From positions 1-64,000 of the forward strand of contig NZ_JAFELM010000044.1 in the NCBI RefSeq assembly GCF_016890225.1: a DNA stretch of 64,000 nucleotides, in the 5' to 3' direction. Positions 7,061-16,580 of this stretch are shown in pieces. Source of the stretch: Bacillus suaedaesalsae. GTDB taxonomy: Bacteria > Bacillota > Bacilli > Bacillales > SA4. Within the stretch, counting starts at the first letter, position 1; every line of letters starts with the position of its first letter. A program made the position numbers and the translations under genes. The notes beneath the pieces are model-generated. The model saw nothing but the letters and a program-made list of their open reading frames with translations, did not search any database and was not told the origin of the DNA.

Positions 7061-8575
7061 ATGGGCATTTCCATCTTTATTTTAGGTATCATTGGTTTTA
7101 TTACCTTGTTTGGAGTTGTTTGTCATTTTCAAACGATTTATATTCTTCAAAAATGGCAACAGGAATTCATTAACTTGGATGAAGGTCACGTATCAAGTTC
7201 ATCTGTAAAATGGATTAATAAGCTTATTAAGGAATATGAAACATATAAAGTTCAAAAGCATGAATCGATCAATACGATCTCTCTTGTTGAAAAGAATTTC
7301 ATGAAAGAGCCAATTCGACTGTTTGGGATTATTAAATCACCTGTTGGAAATGTATTAAAGCTTCAACAATTGCTACCGATGACCGTCATTATTTGTGGGA
7401 TTTTAGGAACGTTTATAGGTCTCACAATCTCTATGTTTTCAATGGAGGAGATATTAATTACACTCCCAGGCTCTTCTGCTGATTTATCTATGAATTCAAT
7501 TGTATCGGCAATATCTGCCCCATTCCAAGGAATGAGCCTTGCTTTTATCACAAGTATTGCGGGTATTAGTAGCTCCTTATTATTAAATTTATTTCAGACA
7601 GGTTTTTTATCCGGGGGAACTTCCGTTAGCTACTATAAAGGGAGTATCTTATCTGAAGCAGAAAGTTTATTAGATCATAAAATTTCAAGTCAAATAGAAA
7701 ATGAAAAGCCAAAGGATCAATTAGAAAAGCTACTTGATCGTTTCTCAAATAAAGTTCAAGAAGCGTTTCAAGAATCCGTTAAAGACTTTGCAGGTAATAT
7801 TATCAAACTAACTGAAGAACTACATGTAGTCACAAACGATATGAAACAATTAATTGTAAAGCAGACAGAGACAGCTGACACGTATTCAACAAGTACGCAT
7901 GCGCTAAAAGATTTCGGATCCGACCTCACTACTTCTGTAAATGGTTTACTTTCTGTCCGAAGTGGCATTGACCATGAATTAAATACTCTGCAAAGTGCCA
8001 TAAAGGGTCTTGAAAAACATTTACACAGCTCTCTTGAGAAGCAAGAGGTTGGTCAAAGAAGATTTGAGCAAATGCTTCAACGCTCAGATCAATTATTAAA
8101 GGATTCTTCAACAAAAACCGCAGAAATCAGTGGTTTATTTTTAAAAGGCTTAGAGGAACAATCTAATCGTGCATATGCGAAGCAAGAAGAAATGGAACGA
8201 AGATTGTATCAAAAGCAAGAAGAATTAAACTATTCCTTCCAAGATAAACAATCTCAATATTATCACGCAGCACAGGACTTCTCTTCTTCTGTTCAGCAGT
8301 TGGAACGATCTTGGCATGAAGTGATTGAACGATTAAGAAGGGAAGTCATTGATAAAATGGATCAATCACGCCATAGACAGGTGCAACCACAAAATGATAA
8401 TAGAGAACTTATACGTACGATTGAACTCGTAAGTGAGCGGTCACAATATGAGATTAGTCAAATTCAGCAATATTTAGCTGAAGTATATCAGATGTTAATT
8501 AGATTTTACGAAGGTCAGCAATATACTGCCATCCAGACAAAGCGTCCACATCTCCCAACTAGGATTCCGGAGTAG
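7061..8575 (+). CDS. MotA/TolQ/ExbB-type proton channel protein with long coiled-coil tail (ZorA-like)
   Basis: A 504-residue membrane protein. A first transmembrane helix is at about 4-26, then a cytoplasmic insert, then two helices at about 105-127 (LLPMTVIICGILGTFIGL) and 156-179 (FQGMSLAFITSIAGISSSL), the signature of the MotA/ExbB stator fold. From about 192 to 470 the chain is almost wholly helical, with Gln, Glu, Lys and Ser repeats, a long cytoplasmic tail. This layout matches ZorA of Zorya rather than flagellar MotA, which is shorter and has a torque-generating loop. AAAGGAGGG precedes the ATG. The MotB-like partner follows after 11 bases. The role in this organism is unknown. Confidence 0.75.
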   Translation: MGISIFILGIIGFITLFGVVCHFQTIYILQKWQQEFINLDEGHVSSSSVKWINKLIKEYETYKVQKHESINTISLVEKNFMKEPIRLFGIIKSPVGNVLKLQQLLPMTVIICGILGTFIGLTISMFSMEEILITLPGSSADLSMNSIVSAISAPFQGMSLAFITSIAGISSSLLLNLFQTGFLSGGTSVSYYKGSILSEAESLLDHKISSQIENEKPKDQLEKLLDRFSNKVQEAFQESVKDFAGNIIKLTEELHVVTNDMKQLIVKQTETADTYSTSTHALKDFGSDLTTSVNGLLSVRSGIDHELNTLQSAIKGLEKHLHSSLEKQEVGQRRFEQMLQRSDQLLKDSSTKTAEISGLFLKGLEEQSNRAYAKQEEMERRLYQKQEELNYSFQDKQSQYYHAAQDFSSSVQQLERSWHEVIERLRREVIDKMDQSRHRQVQPQNDNRELIRTIELVSERSQYEISQIQQYLAEVYQMLIRFYEGQQYTAIQTKRPHLPTRIPE

Positions 8576-8586
8576 GTGATCAAAAA

Positions 8587-9285
8587 ATGAATAGAGCACG
8601 AAGAAGAATGCTAGTAGAAGACGAAGAAAGTCACGATTACTATTGGCCATCCTTTACGGATATGATGGCAATGATTGTGCTTGTAATTCTATTTATCGCG
8701 ATTATTGCCTTTATTCAGTCTATATACCAAGCATACGACCAGGCAGAAATTAAACAAGAACTACAACAAACGGCATCAATAAAAAAACAGATATCTGATT
8801 TAATCGAAAAGAGATTAGAAGAAAATGTAGGAAAAGATAATGTAACGAGAGGCCCTAATAACACGATTTCCATTGAAGGCGACATCTTGTTCGATACAGG
8901 TAGTGCTGATATAAGTCCAGAAGGTAAAGAAGTTCTTGCTAATTTAAGTGATGGTATTGTCACAATACTTGATGATCCGGAACTCAGTCAATACTTATAC
9001 ATTATTCTGATTGAAGGTCATACAGATTCTGTTCCTTATGATAACTGGACACTATCAACTGAACGGGCTGTTTCTGTCGTTAAACAGTTGCTTGAAGCAA
9101 ATCCAAGACTTACTGATAAAAAGTATGCTCAGTATTTAGCTGCAACCGGTTATTCTGAATACAAACCCATTGTCGAAGGAAATTCAATAGAAGCTAATGA
9201 AAAGAACCGTCGCATCTCTTTCCAAATTATTTTAGATGATCAAAAATGGCAAGATTCATTGAATACAATCCTTTCAAGACCATAA
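8587..9285 (+). CDS. MotB/OmpA-type stator partner (ZorB-like)
   Basis: A 232-residue protein with a short N-terminus, one transmembrane helix (about 26-46) and a periplasm-side OmpA/MotB domain (about 95-218). Asp25 in PSFTDMMAMIVLVIL occupies the place of the proton-carrying Asp of MotB. The peptidoglycan-binding residues are present as Asp147 in GHTDSVP, Arg160 in LSTERAV and the NRRI motif near 207-210. It should pair with the upstream MotA-like protein as an ion-driven rotary unit anchored to the wall. No ZorC, ZorD or ZorE gene follows: the next genes are a terminator and convergent yrhC. Confidence 0.78.
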   Translation: MNRARRRMLVEDEESHDYYWPSFTDMMAMIVLVILFIAIIAFIQSIYQAYDQAEIKQELQQTASIKKQISDLIEKRLEENVGKDNVTRGPNNTISIEGDILFDTGSADISPEGKEVLANLSDGIVTILDDPELSQYLYIILIEGHTDSVPYDNWTLSTERAVSVVKQLLEANPRLTDKKYAQYLAATGYSEYKPIVEGNSIEANEKNRRISFQIILDDQKWQDSLNTILSRP

Positions 9286-9286
9286 G

Positions 9287-9335
9287 AAAAGAGACTTTAG
9301 GATATGCACATTCGCGCATTCCTTAAGTCTCTTTT
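9287..9335. terminator. bidirectional terminator between the motor operon and yrhC
   Basis: AAAAGAGACTTTAGGA and TCCTTAAGTCTCTTTT form a stem of about 16 bp with one mismatch. The stem has A and T runs on both sides and overlaps the yrhC stop codon, so it serves both converging units. Confidence 0.85.
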
Positions 9336-9573
9336 AATCTTCTTGCATTTCTACTAGTTTATTTTTAAGCTTAACACTCTTTTGAAAAAAGTAAAAAGCA
9401 GCACCTAATAAAATAAAATTTGTTCCTAACATCAAATAAGTTTGAATCATGCTTTTCCCTTCGTTCGGTATGAGCGTTCCAATAAACAAGAACACACTTA
9501 CTGCAAGTAAAACCATTCCGAAACGAGTAAAATCAGTAATCTTATCTTGAAGAGATTTTTTATCCATATCCAT
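9334..9573 (-). CDS. yrhC: YrhC family small membrane protein
   Basis: A 79-residue protein with two hydrophobic segments (FGMVLLAVSVFLFIGTLI and TYLMLGTNFILLGAAFYFF) and a basic-acidic tail, matching YrhC in size and position after the cysteine-metabolism operon. Function is unknown. Three in-frame starts exist upstream (TTG 9597, ATG 9588, ATG 9573). ATG 9573 is preferred because a GAGG lies 9 bases before it and the length then fits YrhC. A hairpin lies between mccB and this gene, so it may be partly uncoupled from the operon. Confidence 0.75.
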   Translation of the reverse strand: MDMDKKSLQDKITDFTRFGMVLLAVSVFLFIGTLIPNEGKSMIQTYLMLGTNFILLGAAFYFFQKSVKLKNKLVEMQED

Positions 9574-9673
9574 GCTATGACGCCTCATTTCTCTCAATCT
9601 TTCAATCTATTTTATCATAGCGATAGATCAAAACTCTCTATGTAAATAAAACCAAAACTAGTGCTTTCCACTC

Positions 9674-9710
9674 AAAAAAACAAGCCCTCCGACTTGGAGG
9701 ACTGTTGTTT
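9674..9710 (-). terminator. terminator after mccB
   Basis: CCTCC and GGAGG form the stem core with extra partial pairing (ACAA with TTGT). On the minus strand a run of at least seven T follows. It lies directly after the mccB stop codon. Confidence 0.65.
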
Positions 9711-9711
9711 G

Positions 9712-10845
<1,134 letters not shown>

Positions 10846-11769
10846 TTAAATCCCTCCTTCATAAATCTTTTTACTCAAGTACCGTTCACTACTATCTGCA
10901 AAGATTGTAACAATATGACTCCCTGGTTTTGCCTTTTGAGCCTCAAGTAATGCTGCTTGTAATGCAGCTCCTGCTGAGCTGCCTACTAACAGACCTTCCT
11001 TTACTGCTAATTCCTTCACTAATCGAAAAGCATCTTGATCTGAAACGGTATGAATACTGTCAAAATAAGATGGTTCCATATATTCAGGAAGAAATTCCAT
11101 CCCAATCCCCTCTGTCTTATGAGGGCCAGATTCTCCACCGTTTAAAATCGATCCCTCTGGCTCGACTATTACAGTCTTAATACTTGAACTCATTTCTTTC
11201 AAATATCTCGCTGTTCCCATAAACGTTCCACCAGTACCTGCCCCAGCCACAAATACATCAATATGTCCTTCTAGCTGTTTCCAAAGCTCGGGACCTAATG
11301 TTTTATAATACGTATTTGGATTCGCAGGATTACCGAATTGTTGTGGACAATATGCCCCTGGTATTTCTTTGAGTAATTCTTGTGCTTTGGAAATTGCACC
11401 TTTCATTCCTTCACTCGTTGGTGTATGGACAATTTTTGCTCCAAGTGCCTTCATTAATTCTTGCTTTTCTATACTAAATTTCTCAGGTACACAAAAGATG
11501 ACATTTATGTTTTTTCCTACTGCTGCTAACGCAAGGCCAATCCCAGTGTTTCCAGCAGTAGGTTCTATTATTGTTCCACCCTCTTGAATCTTTCCAGTAT
11601 CGATTGCTTCCTGTAATAATTCAATTCCTAAGCGATCCTTTATACTTCCACCAGGATTGAAATATTCAAGCTTTGCAAAAAGTCGGACTCCATTTGGTAA
11701 AGAAAAGCTAGTTAATTCTAGTAATGGGGTATTACCGATTAACTCATGTACATGTTTATAGACCTGCAT
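10846..11769 (-). CDS. mccA: O-acetylserine-dependent cystathionine beta-synthase
   Basis: MccA (YrhA) joins homocysteine with an activated serine to make cystathionine, feeding MccB. It belongs to fold-type II PLP enzymes: Lys44 in GGSIKDR binds PLP, TAGNTG at 71-76 holds the substrate carboxylate, and GTGGTFMG is the phosphate loop. At 307 residues it lacks the heme and CBS regulatory domains, as in the Bacillus enzyme. It overlaps the end of mtnN by 14 bases and abuts mccB. AAGGAGAAGG before the ATG supports the start. Cysteine synthase (CysK) is a close relative, but operon context favours MccA. Confidence 0.92.
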   Translation of the reverse strand: MQVYKHVHELIGNTPLLELTSFSLPNGVRLFAKLEYFNPGGSIKDRLGIELLQEAIDTGKIQEGGTIIEPTAGNTGIGLALAAVGKNINVIFCVPEKFSIEKQELMKALGAKIVHTPTSEGMKGAISKAQELLKEIPGAYCPQQFGNPANPNTYYKTLGPELWKQLEGHIDVFVAGAGTGGTFMGTARYLKEMSSSIKTVIVEPEGSILNGGESGPHKTEGIGMEFLPEYMEPSYFDSIHTVSDQDAFRLVKELAVKEGLLVGSSAGAALQAALLEAQKAKPGSHIVTIFADSSERYLSKKIYEGGI

Positions 11770-12475
11770 GAGTAACCTTCTCCTTCAATTTTTGAACCAT
11801 TGAAACAACCAGTTCAGATGAATGAAGAGCAGCCTTTTGAAGGAATTGATCAAATGAAATATTAGATTCTTTTCCTGCAATATCTGAAAGGGCACGAATT
11901 ACAACGAACGGTTTATCAAATTGGTGACATACTTGTGCAACTGCAGCTGCTTCCATTTCGACTGCATAAAGGTTCGGTAGCTTAGATCTAACATAGCTAA
12001 CACGCTCAGGATCATTCATAAAGGAATCTCCGGTTGCAATACCACCTTCAACAACTTGAACTCCCTCTAATTCATGAACAGCTCCTGTAGCTGCTTCAAT
12101 GAGTAAATCATTGGCCTTAAATGCTACAGGTAATCCTGGAACTTGTCCGTATTCGTATCCAAATGCGGTAACATCTACATCGTGATGACGAACTTCAGTC
12201 GAAATGACAACGTCTCCAACATTTAATGTCTGTAAGAACCCACCAGCAGAACCAGTATTTATAACATAATCAGGTTGAAAACGCTGCATGAGAATTGTTG
12301 TACTCATTGCTGCATTTACCTTCCCAATCCCGGAACGTAATAAGACTACGTCCGTTCCTTGTAATTTTCCAAATGTAAATTCGCAGCCAGCAACAACCTC
12401 AACCTCTGCTCCCTCCAGCTTTCCACGCAGAATTTGCACTTCTTCTTCCATTGCTCCGATAATAGCTACTTTCAT
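11756..12475 (-). CDS. mtnN: 5'-methylthioadenosine/S-adenosylhomocysteine nucleosidase
   Basis: MtnN removes adenine from methylthioadenosine and S-adenosylhomocysteine, starting recycling of spent SAM and supplying homocysteine precursors to MccA. Typical residues are visible: MEEEV near the start, the [11 protein letters not shown] nucleoside-binding segment and the catalytic Asp in ALSDIAG. Starting at ATG 12475 ([13 protein letters not shown]) gives 239 residues with a GAGG 8 bases upstream. A longer frame upstream exists but lacks family similarity. It lies 17 bases after yrrT. Confidence 0.94.
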   Translation of the reverse strand: MKVAIIGAMEEEVQILRGKLEGAEVEVVAGCEFTFGKLQGTDVVLLRSGIGKVNAAMSTTILMQRFQPDYVINTGSAGGFLQTLNVGDVVISTEVRHHDVDVTAFGYEYGQVPGLPVAFKANDLLIEAATGAVHELEGVQVVEGGIATGDSFMNDPERVSYVRSKLPNLYAVEMEAAAVAQVCHQFDKPFVVIRALSDIAGKESNISFDQFLQKAALHSSELVVSMVQKLKEKVTHAGL

Positions 12476-12492
12476 TTCTATGTCCTCACTTT

Positions 12493-13134
12493 CTACTGTT
12501 TCACAGCCTCCATAACCCAAACAAACTCATTGCATCGAGAGAATCTTACCTCGAAGTCATTTTCTTCACATATATTCTGTAATACCTCAATCGTCGTATA
12601 ATATTCTCTTTCCAAGTCTTTTGCTAGGTTATGAAATCCTTGATCATATGATTTTTTTATCATGTCTTGATAAGCTTTGTTTGATTCAAACATAGTATCT
12701 GCAAAAACTATTTTATCACCTTTTACAAGGAAGTTACCATACTTTGCTATCGCAATTCCTTTTTCATCATCTGTTAAATGATGAAAAGCATAAGTGCTCA
12801 CAATGGTGTTTGGGTTTTCATCCGGCAACGTAAACTGTAAAAAATCACCGTCTGAAATAGTAATTTCCTTCGGAAGCTTTTGTAACGCAAGCTCTCTCAT
12901 TGGTTGAGAGGGTTCAATACCCGTTATGTTAAAGCCTTTATTTATAAATTTTTGTGTTAGGTTTCCAGTGCCTACCCCAAATTCCAATACATTTCCCTTT
13001 GACCGTTCAACAACTGTTTCTAATATCTGCTCATAATATTTAAATACCTCTTTATATTCTTCGTCATGTCCATTTACAGATTCATCATAACTACCAGCCC
13101 ATTGTTCAAATAAATCAAGAAATTCTCTACCCAT
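12493..13134 (-). CDS. yrrT: SAM-dependent methyltransferase YrrT
   Basis: The first gene of the methionine-to-cysteine operon. The product is a class I methyltransferase of 213 residues with the SAM motif [10 protein letters not shown] and an acidic partner IEPS about 20 residues later. Its substrate is not known. By position it likely makes the S-adenosylhomocysteine that MtnN then uses. The start at ATG 13134 ([17 protein letters not shown]) fits B. subtilis YrrT and has a GGAG site; an upstream in-frame start at 13167 would add an unrelated extension. Confidence 0.9.
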   Translation of the reverse strand: MGREFLDLFEQWAGSYDESVNGHDEEYKEVFKYYEQILETVVERSKGNVLEFGVGTGNLTQKFINKGFNITGIEPSQPMRELALQKLPKEITISDGDFLQFTLPDENPNTIVSTYAFHHLTDDEKGIAIAKYGNFLVKGDKIVFADTMFESNKAYQDMIKKSYDQGFHNLAKDLEREYYTTIEVLQNICEENDFEVRFSRCNEFVWVMEAVKQ

Positions 13135-13175
13135 CCGATACACTCCATTCCTTATAATTCCTATCAATATACTAT

Positions 13176-13202
13176 GAATAAAAGTTGGAATTGCTAATAA
13201 CT
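13176..13202. promoter_or_regulatory. candidate CymR operator upstream of yrrT
   Basis: The stretch AAAGTTGGAATTGCTAATAA (13181-13200) holds the TTGGAATT-like core described for CymR sites in Bacillus and lies about 45 bases before the yrrT start. The operon type is a known CymR target, and cymR itself is at 34359. The match is by eye only and no clear promoter boxes were fixed. Confidence 0.4.
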
Positions 13203-13362
13203 TAACATAATTCTAACCTTTGTTCAATTTATTTGTGTTAGGTTTTAAGTTGAATTACACTAATTTTAAAGAGGAATCGTTTAACAAGATTGACTTGTAT
13301 TCACACGATGAAGGCAGATGTCTCGCAGTATCATCTAATAAGATAAGAAGGAGCAACAATAT

Positions 13363-13575
13363 ATGCAATTTATGTTAGATCAAATTGATGACAAAGTGGA
13401 GTTTTTTGAAGCCCATGACTTAGTAACATTAGAGAAAAAGATTCAAGAGAAGATTGACCTGAATAAAGCAATTTTATTAGAAGTACATCATGTTTCACAT
13501 ACAATGGCGGCAGACTCTAAAACAAATAAGCCTTATTTTACTGCAATGGTGCACTTTAAGAGAAAAAAGTTATAA
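13363..13575 (+). CDS. yrzA: YrzA family protein (DUF2536)
   Basis: A 70-residue cytoplasmic protein with the characteristic segment DKVEFFEAHDL-TLEKKIQEKID-NKAILLEVHHVSH, ending in a beta-rich FTAMVHFKRKK. It matches DUF2536/YrzA, conserved in Bacillus at this position and of unknown function. AAGGAG lies 9 bases before ATG 13363. It is the only plus-strand gene between yrrT and yrrS, and its stop codon touches a repeat element that also provides a terminator. Confidence 0.88.
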   Translation: MQFMLDQIDDKVEFFEAHDLVTLEKKIQEKIDLNKAILLEVHHVSHTMAADSKTNKPYFTAMVHFKRKKL

Positions 13576-13920
13576 AAAAAGGGTTGGGACAATACTAAAA
13601 CACGATACTCTAAAGACGAACAATTTCAAATTAGATAGGCTTTTAATACAGCTGTTAATTTCCGTGCAAGACTTCGCTTTCCGCGGGGTGTTGGTGTGCC
13701 TCCTCAGTCGTTCCTCCCTTCGGGGTCTCACCTAACTCGCTTCTCCCGCAGGAGTCTTCGTCTTGCACTCCAATTAACAGCTAGAACATACCTTAAAACA
13801 AAACGTAGTCTCAAAAAAATAAATAAAAAAAATCCGAACTCATTCAAATCCTATTAAACGAATTTGAGATGATTGTTCGGATTTTTCTTCGCGAAAATAC
13901 TTTTGGCCCTGCCTCTTTCA
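13576..13920. repeat. MITE-like non-coding repeat element, copy A
   Basis: The space between yrzA and yrrS is filled by a structured element. Ends are imperfect inverted repeats (AAAAGGGTTGGGACAATA on the left; the right end read inward is AAAGAGGCAGGGCCAAAA). Inside is a 133-bp palindrome: AGCTGTTAATT and GTGCAAGAC at 13650-13672 mirror GTCTTGCAC and AATTAACAGCT at 13760-13782, with GCGGG/CCCGC nested and the core GACTTCGCTTTCCGCGGGG. A second hairpin lies at 13827-13886. Copy B (52175) shares the ends, core and hairpin type; a core-only remnant is at 22277. There is no coding capacity. Confidence 0.75.
13827..13886. terminator. terminator hairpin inside repeat copy A (serves yrrS)
   Basis: AAAAATCCGAAC and GTTCGGATTTTT pair as a 12-bp stem; inside it TCATTCAAAT pairs partly with ATTTGAGATGA. 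On the minus strand, downstream of yrrS, the stem continues into a run of T. Confidence 0.75.
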
Positions 13921-13921
13921 C

Positions 13922-14650
13922 CTATTCCTCAGTAGATGTTTCTGCTTCATTTGTTGAATTCATTGAAGTTCCTGTATATTCAGCTGGTACTTGATTTAAT
14001 GTTTCAAGCTTACTAGGTTTCCAGCCTTCACCTTTTACCCATTCCATTTGCACACGATATACATATTTTTTGTCTTTTGTTGAGACAACACCTTGTGCAT
14101 GATTGGGACTACCACCATTTCCAATTCTCCATAAGATCCAGTCTTGTTGGGTTAGGCCTGTTGCATACTCTAATGCCTTCATCATTTCCTGCCAATCAGT
14201 AGACTTCGAATCATATGTAGCAACATGAGGTTCAGCTTGCGTGGTACCAACTGGCTTCCATGCTTCATTTACAATGGTTTCTTTTACGTTCGGGTCCTCA
14301 CTATTTTCTATAGTCTTCTCTGTTTCTTTTGTTGCCGGTTCTACTTCTTCAACTTCACTTTCTTCTTCTGTTGTCTCTTTCGTGTCATCTTCTGTATTCG
14401 TTTCTTCCTCTAAAGGCTCTTCTTCCTTTTCCTTCTCATCAGCAGCTGGAAGGTCTTTCGCACTTGTAATCGTCTTCTCACTGCTTACTTCAGTAGAAGC
14501 TTGTTCAGTGCCTCCAAAAAACAATTTATAAGAGAAAAAAACAATTCCTATAACCACTAGTACAATTCCAATATTTAAAAGCTTATTTACTTTTCGTCTT
14601 TTCGCTCTTTTTTCAAAACGTGGTCCCTCATATAAGTCCTTAAAATCCAC
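13922..14650 (-). CDS. yrrS: YrrS family protein (DUF1510)
   Basis: A 242-residue membrane-anchored protein: a basic N-terminus, one transmembrane helix (LLNIGIVLVVIGIVFFSYKL), a very acidic Glu/Thr-rich linker of about 80 residues, and a C-terminal DUF1510 domain with DWQEMMKALEYATGL and GNGGSPNHAQGVVS. The domain role is unknown. In Bacillus it sits with the penicillin-binding protein gene pbpI, as here. The GTG at 14650 is chosen because GGGAGG lies 9 bases upstream and the protein then starts just before the basic anchor. Confidence 0.85.
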   Translation of the reverse strand: MDFKDLYEGPRFEKRAKRRKVNKLLNIGIVLVVIGIVFFSYKLFFGGTEQASTEVSSEKTITSAKDLPAADEKEKEEEPLEEETNTEDDTKETTEEESEVEEVEPATKETEKTIENSEDPNVKETIVNEAWKPVGTTQAEPHVATYDSKSTDWQEMMKALEYATGLTQQDWILWRIGNGGSPNHAQGVVSTKDKKYVYRVQMEWVKGEGWKPSKLETLNQVPAEYTGTSMNSTNEAETSTEE

Positions 14651-14765
14651 CTGAATCTTCCTCCCAAGTAACATTTTTAGCTTACCTTCTATTCTAGCAT
14701 TGTTAGTACTAGACATGAAGATTTATTTTACCTATATAGAGGAGGGGACTTTATAACTATATTGA

Positions 14766-16523
14766 TTACTCAAGTGAATCTACAATTTTATAAAACACAT
14801 CATTCGTTACCGCTTGATTCCCTGGAACATCTAGCTCGACTACGACTAGTGCGTATTTCGGACTAGTCGCAGGAAAATAGCCCGCAAACCATTTATTATA
14901 TAGCTTTTCTTTTTGTATATTTTCTCGACCTGTCTCTGCAGTACCAGATTTACCTGCCACCTCTGTATCTAACGCTTGAAACCTTCTTCCAGTCCCTTTC
15001 GGATCAGTTACAACCCGATGAAGTAACTGTTGTAGTTTAGCAATCGTGTATGGTGAAAGTGCTTCTCCCTCAAGCGCTTGATCCTTAAAGGTAAACAAAG
15101 TTGAGCCATTTTTATAAAGAATCTTTGATACAGCTTTAACTTGTTTTTTTTCTCCACCTCTGGCAATGGTTCCCATCATATTTGCCACAGCAAGTGGCGT
15201 AACTCGAACCTCTTTCTGTCCAATGGCAGTTTGACTTACAGCTCTTTCAGCAGATTTATCAGTATCATCTTCCCAAATACGCCCGGAACGATTTACTGGA
15301 AGTTGATTGAAGTCATCAAAATGAAAGACATCACCATTCCAGCCAACAGGCTGAATAAGCCCTAATTTGTTAGCGAAATCTTCAATTGTACTTGGCTTAT
15401 GTTTTACAAGTTCATTCGCTAAGCTTGCAAACGTTTGATTACAACTTTGAGCAAAGCTATCTTCAAAATTCAGTTGCCCCAGCTTATGATCATCTATTTG
15501 GCCATATATATCAAGATCACAATTAAACAGGCGATTTGGTGTAATGATATTATTTTCAATTGCAGCAGCTGCAACGATTGTCTTAAAAACAGACCCTGGT
15601 ATTTGAGGCTCTAATAAATAGTTATGCGCTCCCCCTTCAGAGGAAAAGGGATTAGAATGATTTAAGCTAGGACTACTTACCATTGCAACAATTTCATTCG
15701 TTTTAATATCTAAGAGGACTACACCTCCCTTTTTCAGCTTTGTATCAGTCGTAATCTTTTCTACTTCCTCTTGTATCGATTTATCAATCGTTGTTTGTAT
15801 CGAAATTGGATAATACGGATTTGCCGGTGCTGTATATTTCACATCAATACCGAATAGTGGTCCACCTTGGTTATCAACATGATACATGAGTTTTGATTCA
15901 CCTTCAGGCAACAAAAACTCATCAAATACTTGTTGTAAGCCAAGGATTCCAATTGGTGTATGAACAGAGAGATTGCCTTCCTCTACCTTGTCAGCATATC
16001 TTTTCAGAACTTGATCTCTATCTTGGCGGATGATTCCTATTAGATGCTCAGCTACTAAGTCCTCTACCTTTGACTGACGATGTACCGCGAATACACCCGG
16101 TATTTTCAATTTATTAATTTGCTCCATTTGTGTTTCAGATAGGGCAACAGGATCTGGTGCTCCATAGACAATAGGTTCTTTAATATCTTTAATAGACTTT
16201 ATTATCTCACTTGAAGGAACCTGTAAGATTGAAGCTAATTCCTCAACTGGCCATTGTGTATGCTTTAAGAATGGAAACAATATGAGACTAGGAAAATAAT
16301 CGTGAGTCAACGCCTTTCCGTTTCGATCAACAAATCGACCCCGTCCTTGATCTAATACCATTACCTGAGTACGTTGTCTAACACTCTCTTCTATGAGATT
16401 TACTTTACTTGCAGAAAATGATTCAGTTCGAATTAACTGAATTTCTGCTAACCTATAAATGAGTCCTAACAAAAATAAAAAAGTAATAACGATAAAAATA
16501 GTTGCCCGTTTTCGTATTATCAT
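14766..16523 (-). CDS. pbpI: penicillin-binding protein PbpI (class B transpeptidase)
   Basis: A class B penicillin-binding protein of 585 residues that crosslinks peptidoglycan on the outer face of the membrane. An N-terminal helix anchors it, followed by a dimerization domain and the transpeptidase domain with the three active-site motifs: Ser311-x-x-Lys (SVFK), Ser360-Cys-Asn and Lys525-Ser-Gly-Thr. Start ATG 16523 (MIIRKRATIF) has GAGGTG 7 bases upstream. That site is part of the greA terminator stem, so pbpI translation from read-through RNA may be limited. It is followed by yrrS. Confidence 0.9.
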   Translation of the reverse strand: MIIRKRATIFIVITFLFLLGLIYRLAEIQLIRTESFSASKVNLIEESVRQRTQVMVLDQGRGRFVDRNGKALTHDYFPSLILFPFLKHTQWPVEELASILQVPSSEIIKSIKDIKEPIVYGAPDPVALSETQMEQINKLKIPGVFAVHRQSKVEDLVAEHLIGIIRQDRDQVLKRYADKVEEGNLSVHTPIGILGLQQVFDEFLLPEGESKLMYHVDNQGGPLFGIDVKYTAPANPYYPISIQTTIDKSIQEEVEKITTDTKLKKGGVVLLDIKTNEIVAMVSSPSLNHSNPFSSEGGAHNYLLEPQIPGSVFKTIVAAAAIENNIITPNRLFNCDLDIYGQIDDHKLGQLNFEDSFAQSCNQTFASLANELVKHKPSTIEDFANKLGLIQPVGWNGDVFHFDDFNQLPVNRSGRIWEDDTDKSAERAVSQTAIGQKEVRVTPLAVANMMGTIARGGEKKQVKAVSKILYKNGSTLFTFKDQALEGEALSPYTIAKLQQLLHRVVTDPKGTGRRFQALDTEVAGKSGTAETGRENIQKEKLYNKWFAGYFPATSPKYALVVVELDVPGNQAVTNDVFYKIVDSLE

Positions 16524-16557
16524 AAAAAAACACCTCGTCAACATTGTCGACGAGGTG
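16524..16557 (-). terminator. greA terminator overlapping the pbpI ribosome site
   Basis: CACCTCGTC and GACGAGGTG form a 9-bp perfect stem with a 9-base loop, followed on the minus strand by seven T (16524-16530). The 3' arm contains GAGGTG and the T run forms the spacer, so the pbpI ATG at 16523 begins right after the terminator. Confidence 0.9.
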
Positions 16558-16580
16558 AACCATTTTTATAAGTATGAATA

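Noticed and set aside
7061-9285. Flagellar MotA-MotB as the call for the motor pair
   Set aside because: No flagellar genes are nearby, the MotA-like protein is about twice the normal length with a long helical tail, and the torque-loop pattern was not seen.
13660-13770. CRISPR-like or tRNA-like structure in repeat A
   Set aside because: The repeats are inverted and occur once each, without spacer units, and no cloverleaf or anticodon arm can be drawn.
14241-14531. Ser/Phe-rich plus-strand frames opposite yrrS
   Set aside because: They are mirror images of the acidic Glu/Thr linker of yrrS and have no ribosome site.
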